This document shows, one piece after another, positions 7,263 to 16,300 of a stretch of 64,000 nucleotides of DNA (its first letter is position 1; each line of letters starts with the position of its first letter). The notes under the pieces are model-generated. The model saw nothing but the letters and a program-made list of their open reading frames with translations, searched no databases and was not told where the DNA came from. The stretch covers positions 1 through 64,000 of the forward strand of contig NZ_FNBU01000010.1 in the NCBI RefSeq assembly GCF_900102435.1, in the 5' to 3' direction. Source of the DNA: Sporolituus thermophilus DSM 23256. Its GTDB lineage: Bacteria; Bacillota; Negativicutes; Sporomusales; Thermosinaceae. The translations under genes and the position numbers were made by a program.

Positions 7263-7440
7263 GTGGGAACGTCCAATCAACCCTGTCATACATAAGGTCA
7301 TAATACACTATCATTTCATCACCATTTTTATCTATGATTCTCTTACCAGCAGGAAAAAGCGGGTAATCTTCTATCTTGATATAGTTAACATAAAAATTTT
7401 TCCCTATCCAATCCATGACGGCTTTTTCTTTTTCAATCAT
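7255..7440 (-). CDS. small hypothetical protein downstream of the recombinase
   Basis: A 61-aa protein, MIEKEKAVMDWIGKNF..., ending YDLMYDRVDWTFPQK. No family is recognised. AAGGAGG lies 10 nt before the ATG. It begins 19 bp after the recombinase stop codon, so the two were probably co-transcribed. It could be an excisionase-like accessory factor by position, but it lacks a clear HTH. Confidence 0.55.
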   Translation of the reverse strand: MIEKEKAVMDWIGKNFYVNYIKIEDYPLFPAGKRIIDKNGDEMIVYYDLMYDRVDWTFPQK

Positions 7441-7459
7441 AGAACAACAGCCTCCTTGG

Positions 7460-8636
7460 CTAATACAGCCAATCCTTATTATCCAGGGGATTGTATCGGG
7501 AAAACTGTGTCTTTATTTCTTGGTCATTCAATTGTAAATATATGCGAGTGCTTTCTAGGTCAGCATGTCCTAGTATCTTTTGCAAAGAGAATATATCGCC
7601 GCCATTAAGCAGGTAGTTTTTTGCAAAGGTATGTCGCCATGTATGACAGGAAATTTTTTCGCCTTGTAGGTTTAGTTCATGTTTTAGTTTTTTAAACATA
7701 CTTTCTAACGCTGATGAAGTCATTTTCTGCCCTGTCCTGGACGGAAAAACATAAGGACAATCAGGGTTTTTGTCGGCAAGATATTCCTGCCTGTGTTTCA
7801 AGTACTCAATCAAAATTCTTTTCATCGCTCTGCTGATAGGTACGAAACGTTCCTTCATGCCTTTGCCTTTCTGGATACGGATCAGGTCGGTGGTAATGTT
7901 AATGTCCTGTAGCTTAAGTTCGATTAGCTCGTTCATTCTGATGCCAGTACTGAAAAATAGCGATATTATGCATCTGTTGCGAATTTCATAAAATGTATCG
8001 CCTTTAAAAGCGTTAAGCATTTTCTTTATTTCAACAGCAGTAAATGTTCTAGGTATGTATTTGGCAATCCAAAAATGCAGATTTCGGCAATTAAGTAATT
8101 ATTCATCCATCCGCATAAACTTGACAAGGAGCCTCTGCGGGTATGATATTTAGGCTGCGCGGCGTTGCTTAGGCAACACCGCTAGAACAGCCAATCATAC
8201 CCGCCCCTCCATGCAAAGTTTATGCAAACTTTGTTCAATTTCGGCATTTTATACGTGCAGATTTCGGCAGCCAAACTATGCAAAATAAGTCTGCCATAAA
8301 CATAGGTATTATTTTTTCAATCTTCGGCGGATTGACTTTTTTTATTGGATTGTTTTTGATTATTTCTTCTTTTTCAAGAAAATTTAAAAATGTTTTGATA
8401 GTGCGGTAATATCTATGTATTGTAATATTGCGCATTGTACCTAGGCTTTTCAGGTGGTTAAGAAATTCTCTTATTTGATAGGCGGTAATATCTTCTACAT
8501 GATAGACTTCCATTTTCTCCATGAGAAAATCTAAAAATCTAGGTAATTCTGTTTTATAAGTCTGAATAGTCCTTGCTGTCACTCCTTCTGATTGTTTGCT
8601 CGAAAAGAACATTTTAGCCGCTAACGTAATTTCCAT
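7460..8636 (-). pseudogene. tyrosine recombinase/integrase gene split by a MITE
   Basis: The N-terminal half (8636-8304) carries a SAM-like core-binding domain (TYKTELPRFLDFLMEKMEVY). The C-terminal half (8055-7460) carries the catalytic domain with R in STGIRMNELIEL, HTWRH, GHADLESTRIYLQ and the nucleophile Tyr. MITE copy 2 (8056-8302) separates them. Taking out the element and one copy of TACCTA restores an uninterrupted frame, EKIIPRTFTAVEIKK. The parent protein would be ~310 aa, usual for XerC/D-like integrases. It lies against the 3' end of tRNA-Gly, the usual place for an integrase. Both fragments retain coding quality, so the break is recent. Confidence 0.9.
8056..8302 (-). mobile_element. 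247-bp MITE-like element, copy 2 (inside the recombinase gene)
   Basis: This is base-for-base the reverse complement of 1827-2073. It is flanked by the direct repeat TAGGTA (8050-8055 and 8303-8308; TACCTA on the gene strand). The different duplications beside the two copies show independent insertion. With copy 1 it forms a 6-kb-spaced perfect inverted repeat that could support inversion by homologous recombination. Confidence 0.9.
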
Positions 8637-8746
8637 TTCCGCTGATAGTCAGCCTTTTTGAATTTATTTGCAATGTATTCACATATACATGCAATACAAT
8701 TGGTTTACCAATGAGTTATAGACAGCAATAAATCGAAGCTGATGCT

Positions 8747-8793
8747 GTAAAAAAACAAAAATCTGAGATAGAATCGCTTCTACCTCAGATTTT
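8747..8793 (-). terminator. rho-independent terminator after tRNA-Gly
   Basis: On the minus strand, AAATCTGAGGTAGAA pairs with TTCTATCTCAGATTT around GCGA, followed by TTGTTTTTTT. It sits 10 bp beyond the CCA end of the tRNA. Confidence 0.85.
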
Positions 8794-8802
8794 ATCTGCA
8801 TC

Positions 8803-8878
8803 TGGAGCGGGCGACGGGACTCGAACCCGCGGCACTCGGCTTGGGAAGCCGATGCTCTACCAACTGAGCTACGCCCGC
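8803..8878 (-). tRNA. tRNA-Gly (CCC)
   Basis: A 76-nt cloverleaf with acceptor GCGGGCG/CGCCCGC, D-arm AGCTCAGTTGGTAGAGC, anticodon loop TTCCCAA (anticodon CCC), T-arm with GGTTCGAGTCC, discriminator T and an encoded CCA. Its 3' end faces the split integrase, so it is a likely attachment site for the element. A duplicated tRNA 3' end for the other boundary is not found in the window. Confidence 0.93.
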
Positions 8879-9184
8879 ACGATATTGACTTTACTGGATT
8901 TGTTAAAATTTACCTCTTACTTTTTATCAAAAAATGCGCAATTATTGGGGTCCCAACGCTATTGAGTATATAGCAAAAATGCAGTATTGTCAAGGATTAG
9001 GAGGCATTTCCTACCCGCTTCCCAAGACAAAGTTTTACCTCATTTTATTGGTTTCGTAAGCATTTTTTATGTTTCCTAAAAGAAAAAGCGGGGTTATACA
9101 CCCGTTTGCAAATACAGCCAAAATATTTTGGGAACGTGTGTCACGCGAGCAATTGGCGTCATACTATATAGCACAATATTTAAT
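8879..9184. other. intergenic region, nothing recognised
   Basis: Apart from possible promoter sequences for tRNA-Gly on the left and for the riboswitch on the right (around 9150-9175), I see no gene, repeat or stable hairpin here. Confidence 0.5.
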
Positions 9185-9335
9185 TCCCATAAAGGGGAGT
9201 AGCTAACGGATGTCGTATCCGTGAGTAGTATCGACACACTGGCGAAAGCCCGGTACTACTGGCAGCGCGACTGCTATAGCGAGACCTTTATTTCCAGCGT
9301 TGTGATTGGAAATAGGGGTCTCTTCTGATTTTCCC
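9185..9335 (+). promoter_or_regulatory. yybP-ykoY Mn2+ riboswitch with terminator
   Basis: The conserved 5' segment AAAGGGGAGTAGCT (9191-9204), the internal CACACTGGCGAAAGCC region and the 3' segment GCGAGACCTTTA match the yybP-ykoY manganese-sensing aptamer. The closing stem is ATAAAGG (9189-9195) with CCTTTAT (9285-9291). The 3' strand of this stem also forms a competing terminator, GAGACCTTTATTTCC (9281-9295) with 9308-9322, then TTCTGATTTT, the usual expression platform. Downstream on the plus strand there is no gene: the sequence runs antisense into truncated mntH. The riboswitch therefore appears to have lost its gene through a rearrangement near 9335. Confidence 0.85.
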
Positions 9336-9709
9336 CCAAGAAATTCCGCAAGGTCTGTAGCCATCGCTGCCACGGTAGCTATTGACCATAGGCCCCAGTT
9401 CACAGGCCGAGAAAATATTTGGCCGCAATGATTTGGAAGGTTAACGCCCGTTGCAATCCCTAGTTTGGCTGACATGATTTGAACGAAAATCGCCATTAAG
9501 TTACTCCATAGAATAACCCATAAAAGGTTGTAGCCAAATTGCGTACCTCCGCTGATATTCGTGCCAAAATTACCGGGATCCATATAGGCAACACTGACAA
9601 TGAACGCCGGGCCAAGGTACTTGAATAATCCTTTGGCCTTTGCTTTCATTTCCCTCGTCTCAGGTAGAATTTGAAGGGGTAGGTGCGAAGCAAGTTGTTC
9701 TTCTTTCAT
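9203..9709 (-). pseudogene. truncated NRAMP-family Mn2+/divalent metal transporter
   Basis: Residues ~25-125 match the N-terminal part of MntH/NRAMP transporters, including TM1 with the metal-binding DPGN motif ([12 protein letters not shown]) and further segments down to [10 protein letters not shown]. After that the frame runs antisense through the riboswitch and gives an unrelated tail ([16 protein letters not shown]...). NRAMP proteins need ~400 residues and 11 helices, including the TM6 site, so this ~168-aa product cannot be functional. The ATG at 9709 has an AAAGG site. The junction with the riboswitch lies at about 9335. Confidence 0.85.
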
Positions 9710-9855
9710 CCTCATCATCCTTTCGGTTTATAATCTACAATCGCCATTTATTCAAGTTAAAATAGGCTACCGGCGATAAGTAGCTGCTTTAAAGTATGAA
9801 GTACGTATGTAATTGGTGAATTGTATTTATTCCATTTATGTTGGACAAACCATAA

Positions 9856-9889
9856 AGCAAAAAGCCCCACACTGGTAAGTGTAAGGCTT
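9856..9889 (-). terminator. rho-independent terminator
   Basis: On the minus strand AAGCCTTACACT and AGTGTGGGGCTT pair around TACC and are followed by a short T run. It is the second of two hairpins after the gene at 10067-10654. Confidence 0.7.
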
Positions 9890-9993
9890 CAAGCTATCCC
9901 ACCGAGGTTTATTCAAATTCGAAATGTTTTAACAAAACTCTTATATCATTAATTTGACCCGCATTCTCACCCTTTTCTTCATATAAATAATGC

Positions 9994-10030
9994 AGCCTAC
10001 CAGTGAAATAACAATGGTAGGCTTTCTCTT
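9994..10030. terminator. terminator-like hairpin
   Basis: AGCCTACCA (9994-10002) pairs with TGGTAGGCT (10015-10023), followed by TTCTCTTT on the plus strand. The rest of the 9710-10066 gap holds nothing else I recognise. Confidence 0.55.
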
Positions 10031-10066
10031 TAAACGCTAGTCCCGTGATCTGGTTTTCTAGCGTGC

Positions 10067-10654
10067 TTATAAACCAAATTGGCTTATAATCCCATTAGAA
10101 AAGGCATCCGCCATCATCAATGCTTGTTTCTCGATTTGATTAAAAATCTCGATACTATTTGTGTAATTTTTGCTAAGCATAGCAACAGCCTCTTCTTTGG
10201 TTAATGCCAGGTGCTCATACCACATACTCCTCATATGTTTAACGGACCAGTAAGGATTAATATGTCTTAGGAAGTAAACGATCTCGTCCGCGTTTGCATA
10301 CCATCGCTTCTCCGCATCTGCCGCCGCCTTGGTATTTCCATCCTTGGCCGCCTTCACAAGCTCTGCGGCAATAACCAGATGGTCTCTTATCAGTCGCTCA
10401 AACTCGCATGCAATTTCTTTTCCGTAAAAACGGCGAAATAACCTCGCGAAATCAGGGGCATTACGCAGAAGCCGCTTGGTAGTCGCCTCCAAATCGGGCA
10501 AATTGAATACAATCCCCATAATAACCATTCTCGTCCAATAAATATGCTGTTCCCAAAGCAGACGGAAACAGTCCCTTAGGTGTACTTGTGCTTCGCTAAG
10601 CATACATTCGTTATCGCTAAAAGATGCTGGGTCTTCATAATAATGTCCAGACAA
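10067..10654 (-). CDS. hypothetical helical protein
   Basis: A 195-aa, almost entirely helical soluble protein. Landmarks are LWEQHIYWTRMVIMGIVFNL (~33-52), a central AAELVKAAKDGNTKAAADAE (~95-114), and RHINPYWSVKHMRSMWYEHL (~130-149). The regular spacing of conserved His, Glu and Trp suggests a four-helix bundle that may bind a ligand or metal. I have seen this kind of protein as an unassigned family in Firmicutes and cannot name a function. Translation likely starts at a TTG at 10654, after AAAGGGGGGGG. The gene stands alone, with terminators downstream. Confidence 0.65.
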   Translation of the reverse strand: MSGHYYEDPASFSDNECMLSEAQVHLRDCFRLLWEQHIYWTRMVIMGIVFNLPDLEATTKRLLRNAPDFARLFRRFYGKEIACEFERLIRDHLVIAAELVKAAKDGNTKAAADAEKRWYANADEIVYFLRHINPYWSVKHMRSMWYEHLALTKEEAVAMLSKNYTNSIEIFNQIEKQALMMADAFSNGIISQFGL

Positions 10655-10923
10655 ATAGGTCCCCCCCCTTTTAATGTCGTTCTGCTACATAATATGCGGT
10701 CGATTAGAATAAGGCGACTTCACTGGAGACCTACTTGGGCAGCGGAAACTTTATTTAGTTATTTCCATTCGATAATTCTCCGCTTGGGACATTGGTTGGC
10801 GTCTCCGTCCGGAGCGGCGTCACGTTGCTTAGTGCGCAGGGAATTCTCGGTCGCCGACTGAATTACCCCACTATCTACTTAGATAACTGCAGCAAGGGCG
10901 GTAGAGACAAGATTCCTCAAGTA
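10655..10923. other. intergenic debris with a nested inverted repeat
   Basis: No gene is supported. The segment holds a nested inverted repeat (GGAGAC...AGCGGA at 10725-10746 with TCCGCT...GTCTCC at 10779-10806). Together with the adjoining hydE fragment it suggests a patchwork of recombined pieces. No transposase is readable. Confidence 0.4.
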
Positions 10924-11004
10924 CGATACTCCCCCTCGGTAACGTTGGGCATCACTACGTTAGCGCCGCTTCTAAGAGCAATAATCCGCCCATTCGGGTC
11001 CAGC
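10924..11004 (-). pseudogene. 81-bp duplicated fragment of hydE
   Basis: This stretch matches 21089-21169, inside the hydE gene, at 76 of 81 positions by eye and in the same orientation. Sequences on both sides differ. It is a copied fragment, not a gene. The source covers the part of HydE around PNGRIIALRSGANVVMPNVT. Confidence 0.85.
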
Positions 11005-11065
11005 TATTTTCATCTTCCAGTCTGGTATCATTATTGCCAGGCATAAAAGAAATTAGTTTATGTGA

Positions 11066-12097
11066 TTACGATCCTACACCCGCATTTGACATTCTTGGCT
11101 GAGCGGGCAAGAACATTAGCCGGAAAAAGCGGTATCCTACAATAGCAATCCCGGCTAAAACAATCGCAGCGGCGAAAACCTGCCATGCAGCCAAGTCGCC
11201 GTCAGGAATACTGCCTGGCATCAGCGGCGTTTCCTGTCCACCCAAAACAAAGTTCAGCCGCAGAGCGTACACACCAATAACGGACATCAGACCGGCAAGA
11301 ACTGGTGACAGCGTACTTTTCTTAGCCCATATGAGCAGCAGCATAGGCAGAACCAATCCCATTATTATTTGGATCCAGATAAACTGTATATGCCTTGGAC
11401 CCCAAACTAGATGCATTACCGTTTCCCGCGCCCCAACAGAAGCCAGCGTAAGTACGATAAGGTGGAAAGTGATGAGCATAGCTTCGGTCACTACTAAGAA
11501 AAGTTTCAGCTCACCAAGAACCTCTAAGGCCGTTTCGGCGTCCCTCTCCCCCCGGTTGGGAAACGTATGAAGAAGAACAGTCAAAACAGCAGCAGCGCAA
11601 ACTAAGCCAGAAACAAGAAACAGAACAGGAACAATGGCGGAATTCCACAAAGGCCGGCCCGGAACTACACCAATAAGCATCCCGGTATAAGTTCCCAGCG
11701 CCAACGCCAGCCCTGTCCCAAATAATAGAATTTTGTTACTTACAGTTTCGTTTTTCCAACATTTCCAACCATACCAGAACGATACGGGACCGTAAAGGGA
11801 AACGATCCACGTGCCCCAAGCCATTAAGGACATTGGATTAAAATTGAAAAGCAACATAAAAAACCGTTCGGGTGAGGCGAGATCGGCGATAAGGACAAGC
11901 GGCGCGGGAGCAAATGCCACCGCCGCTAAAACGGCAGCCGGCTTTACCAGTGAGCGCATTTTCTCCCACTTAAAGACGCTGGCGAGAGAGGAAATCAGAA
12001 ACAGTCCGGCACTAAGTCCGGCTAAGAAAAAATACAGAACAATCAGCACGCCAAAAGACTGCTGTTGAGTCACGGCGTTTAATACGGTCGCCCCCAT
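11066..12097 (-). CDS. NrfD/PsrC-family membrane subunit (TtrC-like)
   Basis: A 343-aa integral membrane protein with about eight to nine hydrophobic segments, belonging to the polysulfide reductase NrfD family that anchors molybdoenzymes and passes quinol electrons to the FeS subunit. The first helix is VLIVLYFFLAGLSAGLFLIS; SPERFFMLLFNFNPMSLMAWG (~73-93) carries the family's conserved region after TM2. Its gene starts 2 bp after the FeS subunit gene, last in the operon ttrA-torD-ttrB-ttrC-like. Closest in role are TtrC and PsrC; the exact electron donor cannot be told from sequence. Confidence 0.85.
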   Translation of the reverse strand: MGATVLNAVTQQQSFGVLIVLYFFLAGLSAGLFLISSLASVFKWEKMRSLVKPAAVLAAVAFAPAPLVLIADLASPERFFMLLFNFNPMSLMAWGTWIVSLYGPVSFWYGWKCWKNETVSNKILLFGTGLALALGTYTGMLIGVVPGRPLWNSAIVPVLFLVSGLVCAAAVLTVLLHTFPNRGERDAETALEVLGELKLFLVVTEAMLITFHLIVLTLASVGARETVMHLVWGPRHIQFIWIQIIMGLVLPMLLLIWAKKSTLSPVLAGLMSVIGVYALRLNFVLGGQETPLMPGSIPDGDLAAWQVFAAAIVLAGIAIVGYRFFRLMFLPAQPRMSNAGVGS

Positions 12098-12099
12098 AT

Positions 12100-12699
12100 C
12101 TACCGCCCCCCTTTTGCTATACGGAGCTTGGCGGGATCAAGCTGTATACCGTCAAGTCCGTGGTAATAAACACAAGGTTTGGTGCCCAGTTCGGCCTTCA
12201 ACGTCTGATGGCTTCGACTCTTAAGCATGCGGCTTACATCACTGTTTGGATCGTTGATGTCGCCGAAATAGCGGGCCTGCCCCACGCAGGTGCTAACGCA
12301 AGCCGGCATTATGCCGGCCTCAACCCGGTGATAACAGAACGTGCATTTTGCCGCCACTTTTTGGACGGGGTCTATAAACCTGGCATCATATGGGCACGCC
12401 GCGAGGCAATAACGGCACCCGACACATTTGCCTGCATCAATCTGAACTGTGCCATCAATAGTCCTATAGGTCGCGCCTGTAGGACATACCTTTAAGCACG
12501 GCGCTTCCTCGCAGTGGTTGCAGAGTCGCGGGAGCTTTAAACTGCGCACGTTGGGATATTTGCCTGCCTCGTATTCTGTCACCCATGACCGGTGAACTCC
12601 CCTGGGAACCATGTTTTCATGCTTGCACACGACTGTGCAAGCATGACAGCCAATACATTTATTCAAATCAATGACCATTGCGTACTGTCGTTTGCTCAA
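12100..12699 (-). CDS. 4Fe-4S ferredoxin subunit (TtrB-like)
   Basis: A 199-aa DmsB/TtrB/PsrB-type subunit holding four [4Fe-4S] clusters. Cysteine groups are CIGCHACTVVC (~15-25), CNHCEEAPCLKVCP (~61-74), CVGCRYCLAACP (~92-103) and CTFCYHRVEAG...CVSTC (~119-138). It relays electrons from the membrane subunit to the molybdenum subunit. It has no signal peptide of its own, so it would be exported with the catalytic subunit by the Tat system. It starts at a TTG overlapping the chaperone stop codon (4 bp), showing translational coupling. Confidence 0.88.
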   Translation of the reverse strand: MSKRQYAMVIDLNKCIGCHACTVVCKHENMVPRGVHRSWVTEYEAGKYPNVRSLKLPRLCNHCEEAPCLKVCPTGATYRTIDGTVQIDAGKCVGCRYCLAACPYDARFIDPVQKVAAKCTFCYHRVEAGIMPACVSTCVGQARYFGDINDPNSDVSRMLKSRSHQTLKAELGTKPCVYYHGLDGIQLDPAKLRIAKGGR

Positions 12700-13358
12700 T
12701 GCACTTCACCCCTTACTCGCCTGGAATTGGCCATTCTACCGGCATCCAACGATGTGAATTCGGCCAATAGAGCCGTCAAAGCGGCATAAAATTCCCCCCC
12801 TGTTTTGGCCAGGGCTGCGGCATAATCCGGTAGCCAGCTCAAAAGATGTTCCCTAAGGAACTGAGACTGCAAGCCCTGCCAGCCTTCGCTTTCAGCCTCC
12901 GCTACGCTCTCTCCCTTCGTGAGAAACGCCATGAAGGCAAGTTGAAAACCAATATGATCAGGAACGGCAACCTCTTTTAAGGGAGGAAAAATCTCCAGGC
13001 TTCGCGGCTCAAACCCCAGTGTCTCATAACAAGCGGCACAATGAACGGCATCTTCACTCCATAATGTATTGTATTTAATGGCTGATTCAAAGGGAGGAAC
13101 GTATTTGCCGCTACAAGGGACAAAGAAATGATCGTAATATTCCTGCTGGAGCGCCTGTAAGGCGCTTGCGGAACTCGCGGCTGCCGCACTGCGCTCTGCG
13201 GCGAGTTCGGCAAGCCGCTTGCTGATGGGTGAATCAATAATTTTTGTGATTTCCTCGGTAAAAATCATAAAATCCCGAAGTGATTCAACTGTGGGAAGCT
13301 TAGTATACGTAGAGGCGAATATTTCATAAATGGCGCTTCGTTCACCGGCACTAAGCAT
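12696..13358 (-). CDS. TorD/DmsD-family assembly chaperone
   Basis: A 220-aa all-helical TorD-family protein; these bind the Tat signal of molybdoenzymes and help insert the cofactor. The typical late segment PDHIGFQLAFMAFL (~128-141) corresponds to the E-P-D-H-I-x-x-E/Q motif of the family. The earlier QQEYYDHFFVPCSGKYVPPFES is also typical. The ATG at 13358, behind GAGGTGAAGATA, is preferred over an in-frame codon at 13394 that would overlap the reductase gene. It lies 10 bp after the reductase stop codon, and its partner is evidently that protein. Confidence 0.85.
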   Translation of the reverse strand: MLSAGERSAIYEIFASTYTKLPTVESLRDFMIFTEEITKIIDSPISKRLAELAAERSAAAASSASALQALQQEYYDHFFVPCSGKYVPPFESAIKYNTLWSEDAVHCAACYETLGFEPRSLEIFPPLKEVAVPDHIGFQLAFMAFLTKGESVAEAESEGWQGLQSQFLREHLLSWLPDYAAALAKTGGEFYAALTALLAEFTSLDAGRMANSRRVRGEVH

Positions 13359-13368
13359 TATCTTCACC

Positions 13369-16300
13369 TCACTCGGCCGGCTCAATCCGCACACGGATGC
13401 CGTTCCGTCCGTGCGTGCCGCTTGATACTTCCGTCAGACCAAAAGGCTTGGGCAGTGACGGATCAGCGAGTCCAAGAGGATTGGACGCAATCCCGGTTCT
13501 CCGCACGGGGTCGCCTTTGACCTCTTTACCTCCAATAACATGTGTCCGCCCGCCATACTCCCACTTCCCATATCCGAAGTGAATAGCAGCTGTACCGCGG
13601 GCAACGCCCTCGCGCACCCTCAGGATGCCAACAGCCTGGTTAGTTGGCGAAATCACCTTCACCTTCTGGCCATCCTTCAGACCATGCTTTGCCGCGTCGG
13701 CGCTGTTGATTTCAACATAGTTGGTCGGGCCGAGCTCCTGCAGCGTCGGGCAATTGGACAGCATGGACACTCCCCTGAGCTTGGCTTTTGCCGAGGAGAT
13801 CCGGAAAGGCCAGTCTTTTGTGGGGTATACATCATCAACCTTCCGGCCGTCGGCAAGCATCTCTTCAGTCCAAACCGGCACTCCTTCAAAATATTTGCCG
13901 GTAATGCTGTTTTTGCTTGTAGCCATGAGCTCGCTATAGAAGCAGAGTTTTACCGGCGCGCCGTAGCGCATCTTGTTACCGTCGTGATAACGGTCATCAG
14001 GCTCGAATCGCCCGCCTCTGGCCAACACGTACCCTACCTTTTTCCACTCTTCCGGCTTTATAGAATCGCGCCATTCACTGATAGCGCTTTCCATATCGGC
14101 AATCGCCCATTCTTCGCTCGATATGTCAGGTACGGGATTCTCATCATAAGCCATATTAGCCACGGCTTTAAGATAGAAATCCTCCCGCTTGTCAAGCGGC
14201 CAGAGCTTTCCGTCCGCATCGGCTATGGCATCCTTGCCAAAGCCCGGCAATCCCAACTTCTTCGCTACATCAATAATAAAGGCTTCCATACTCATAGGCT
14301 GGGATGATCCCTTGGGCGTCAGAGGTTTTATCACCGGCCAGCGCACAGCCGTCATTTTCGTATTAATCTGGGCTCGAACCGGTACCATTGCCCATTGCTC
14401 GTAAAAACTTGTATCGGGAACAACGTAGTCGGCCATGGCCGTTGTTTCCCCCATAACAATATCAATGCTAATGAACAGCGGTATATTTTCCGTCTTGCGC
14501 AGTTCCTTTATCATTTCTTCCCGGTATAGAGAAGGGGTCGAGTATAACGGATTGGCATAGCAGTTTACATAAATTTTGCACTGGTAGGGATAACGGTGGA
14601 TGGCTGAAAACAGTGCTTGCCCGTCTAAAGAAAAGCCGACTGGATGCCACGGCAGTTTAGATGGATATGGATTTTGCCCTTTTGCGACTTTATTTTTATA
14701 TTCCGTCGTCTTTTCATAGGGGAATCTTTCTCGGCTGATCATCACGCCTGACGGCTTGACCATTCCGGCAAAACTCTGCAGATTGTAGCGGGGTCCCGGA
14801 GTATAATGCTTGTAACCCGGGCCGTTTATTGCCATGCCTCCTTTGGTATTGTACGCCCCCATTAACGCCGGAAGCATCCAAAGAGCAACGGTAAACGGCA
14901 AGCTGTTGACGGAAACAGTGCCTGCGAGCGAATCTGTACCTACACGCGGCCCGTGGGAGGAAAATTCATTGGCAATGGCAATAATCTGCTCAGGCGGAAC
15001 CTCGCATATTTTTGCATATTCTTCGATGGTATGCTTAAAGACGCCGTCGCGCAGCAAAGATAAAGCAGTAGCCACCTTGACAGGTCCCTGCGGACTGTCT
15101 ACCGTTCCCTGGAAAAAGAGTTCGCCCGCTATAGCGGCAGTATGCAGCACAGGACTTTTCGACGACTTATCAATAACGATGAACCCTTCACCCGATAATC
15201 CAATATCGTGAGGACGGAGGAACTTTCTGTAGCTCGGGTGTCCGGGATCGGTAACAACCAGGTGGGTAGCGTTGCTATAGCTGTTATAACCCATAGCTTT
15301 TGCCGCATCAAGATGCGAACATTCTAAATAACTGGCATTATATTTGTGGTTCTCTAAAATCCAGCGCATAATGCCCAAAACAAATGCGCCGTCCGTTGAT
15401 GGTTTAACGGGTATCCACTGGGTTTTTCCAGGAACATCGGTACCCCCTTGCATTACGGGATCCACCACGGCTATCTTAAGACGGCCCGAATTGGCGCCAA
15501 GAACAGTTTTTCTCGCAAGGGCCTGGAAGCTAAAACCGCTGTGCCCGGGGTAAGCGCCCTCATATATACAAAATTCGGCGCCTTGAAGATCAGGCTTATA
15601 TGGCAACCCTGGGCCGCCGTCAAATAGGACCTGCCACGCAGGTCTCCACGCACCCCCTCAAGTGCCGGTATGGCCGTAAAAATTCGGTGACCCAAAGCTG
15701 TTTAGAACAAACCGCATAGCAAAGTTAACCCTGCCGTACGATCCACCGGAGTTCCATACCAAACCGTTGGCTTTGGGTCCCATTTCCGGGGCTTCGGGAT
15801 TGATCGGAGTTTTTAGGTCTCTGACCTGGCGGAATCCCTCGATATGCGTATTGTCCCCCGCCTCTTTAAACAGCTGGCCGCCTTCAACGGTTTCCGTGAT
15901 AAGCTCATCCCAGGTGATAGGCTTCCACTTTCCTTCGCCCCTGTTGCCTGTGCGTTTAAGGGGAGTAAGTATCCGCAGAGGATCGTAAACCTGCTCATAA
16001 GTTGCATTGCCACGAGCGCATAAGGTAGCTCGGTGCTTATGACCGAGATCCTTATTTAAGCTAAATGACTGATAGGCTGCCGTAAGCGGCGCCTCATAAG
16101 GAAGCGTTGGCTCCGCGCATTTTGGGCTATAAGGATTGCCAGCCACCCGCAGAATTTTTCCGCTTTTTTTGTCAATTTTTACTCTGTTGCCACACGAGCT
16201 GTAGCATCCCATACAGACACTATGCCGCATTACAATATCGGGATTAACTTCAACAGCGCCTGTTTCCGGATTAACCCTTGCCTCAAGCGGCTGACCGCCA

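Noticed and set aside
1827-8302. The two inverted 247-bp copies as ends of one composite transposon
   Set aside because: Each copy has its own, different 6-bp target duplication, so they inserted separately.
7460-8636. Two separate small recombinase genes
   Set aside because: The halves are N- and C-terminal parts of one protein. Removing the insertion and one target copy joins them in frame.
13540-14307. Long plus-strand open frame opposite the reductase gene
   Set aside because: It is the antisense shadow of a GC-rich conserved gene. It lacks a ribosome binding site and family features.
15607-15660. Reading the reductase as two genes or as a frameshifted pseudogene
   Set aside because: Both parts are in the same frame, only one TGA separates them, it sits at the expected metal-ligand position and a SECIS-like hairpin follows. 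No other damage is visible in ~3 kb.
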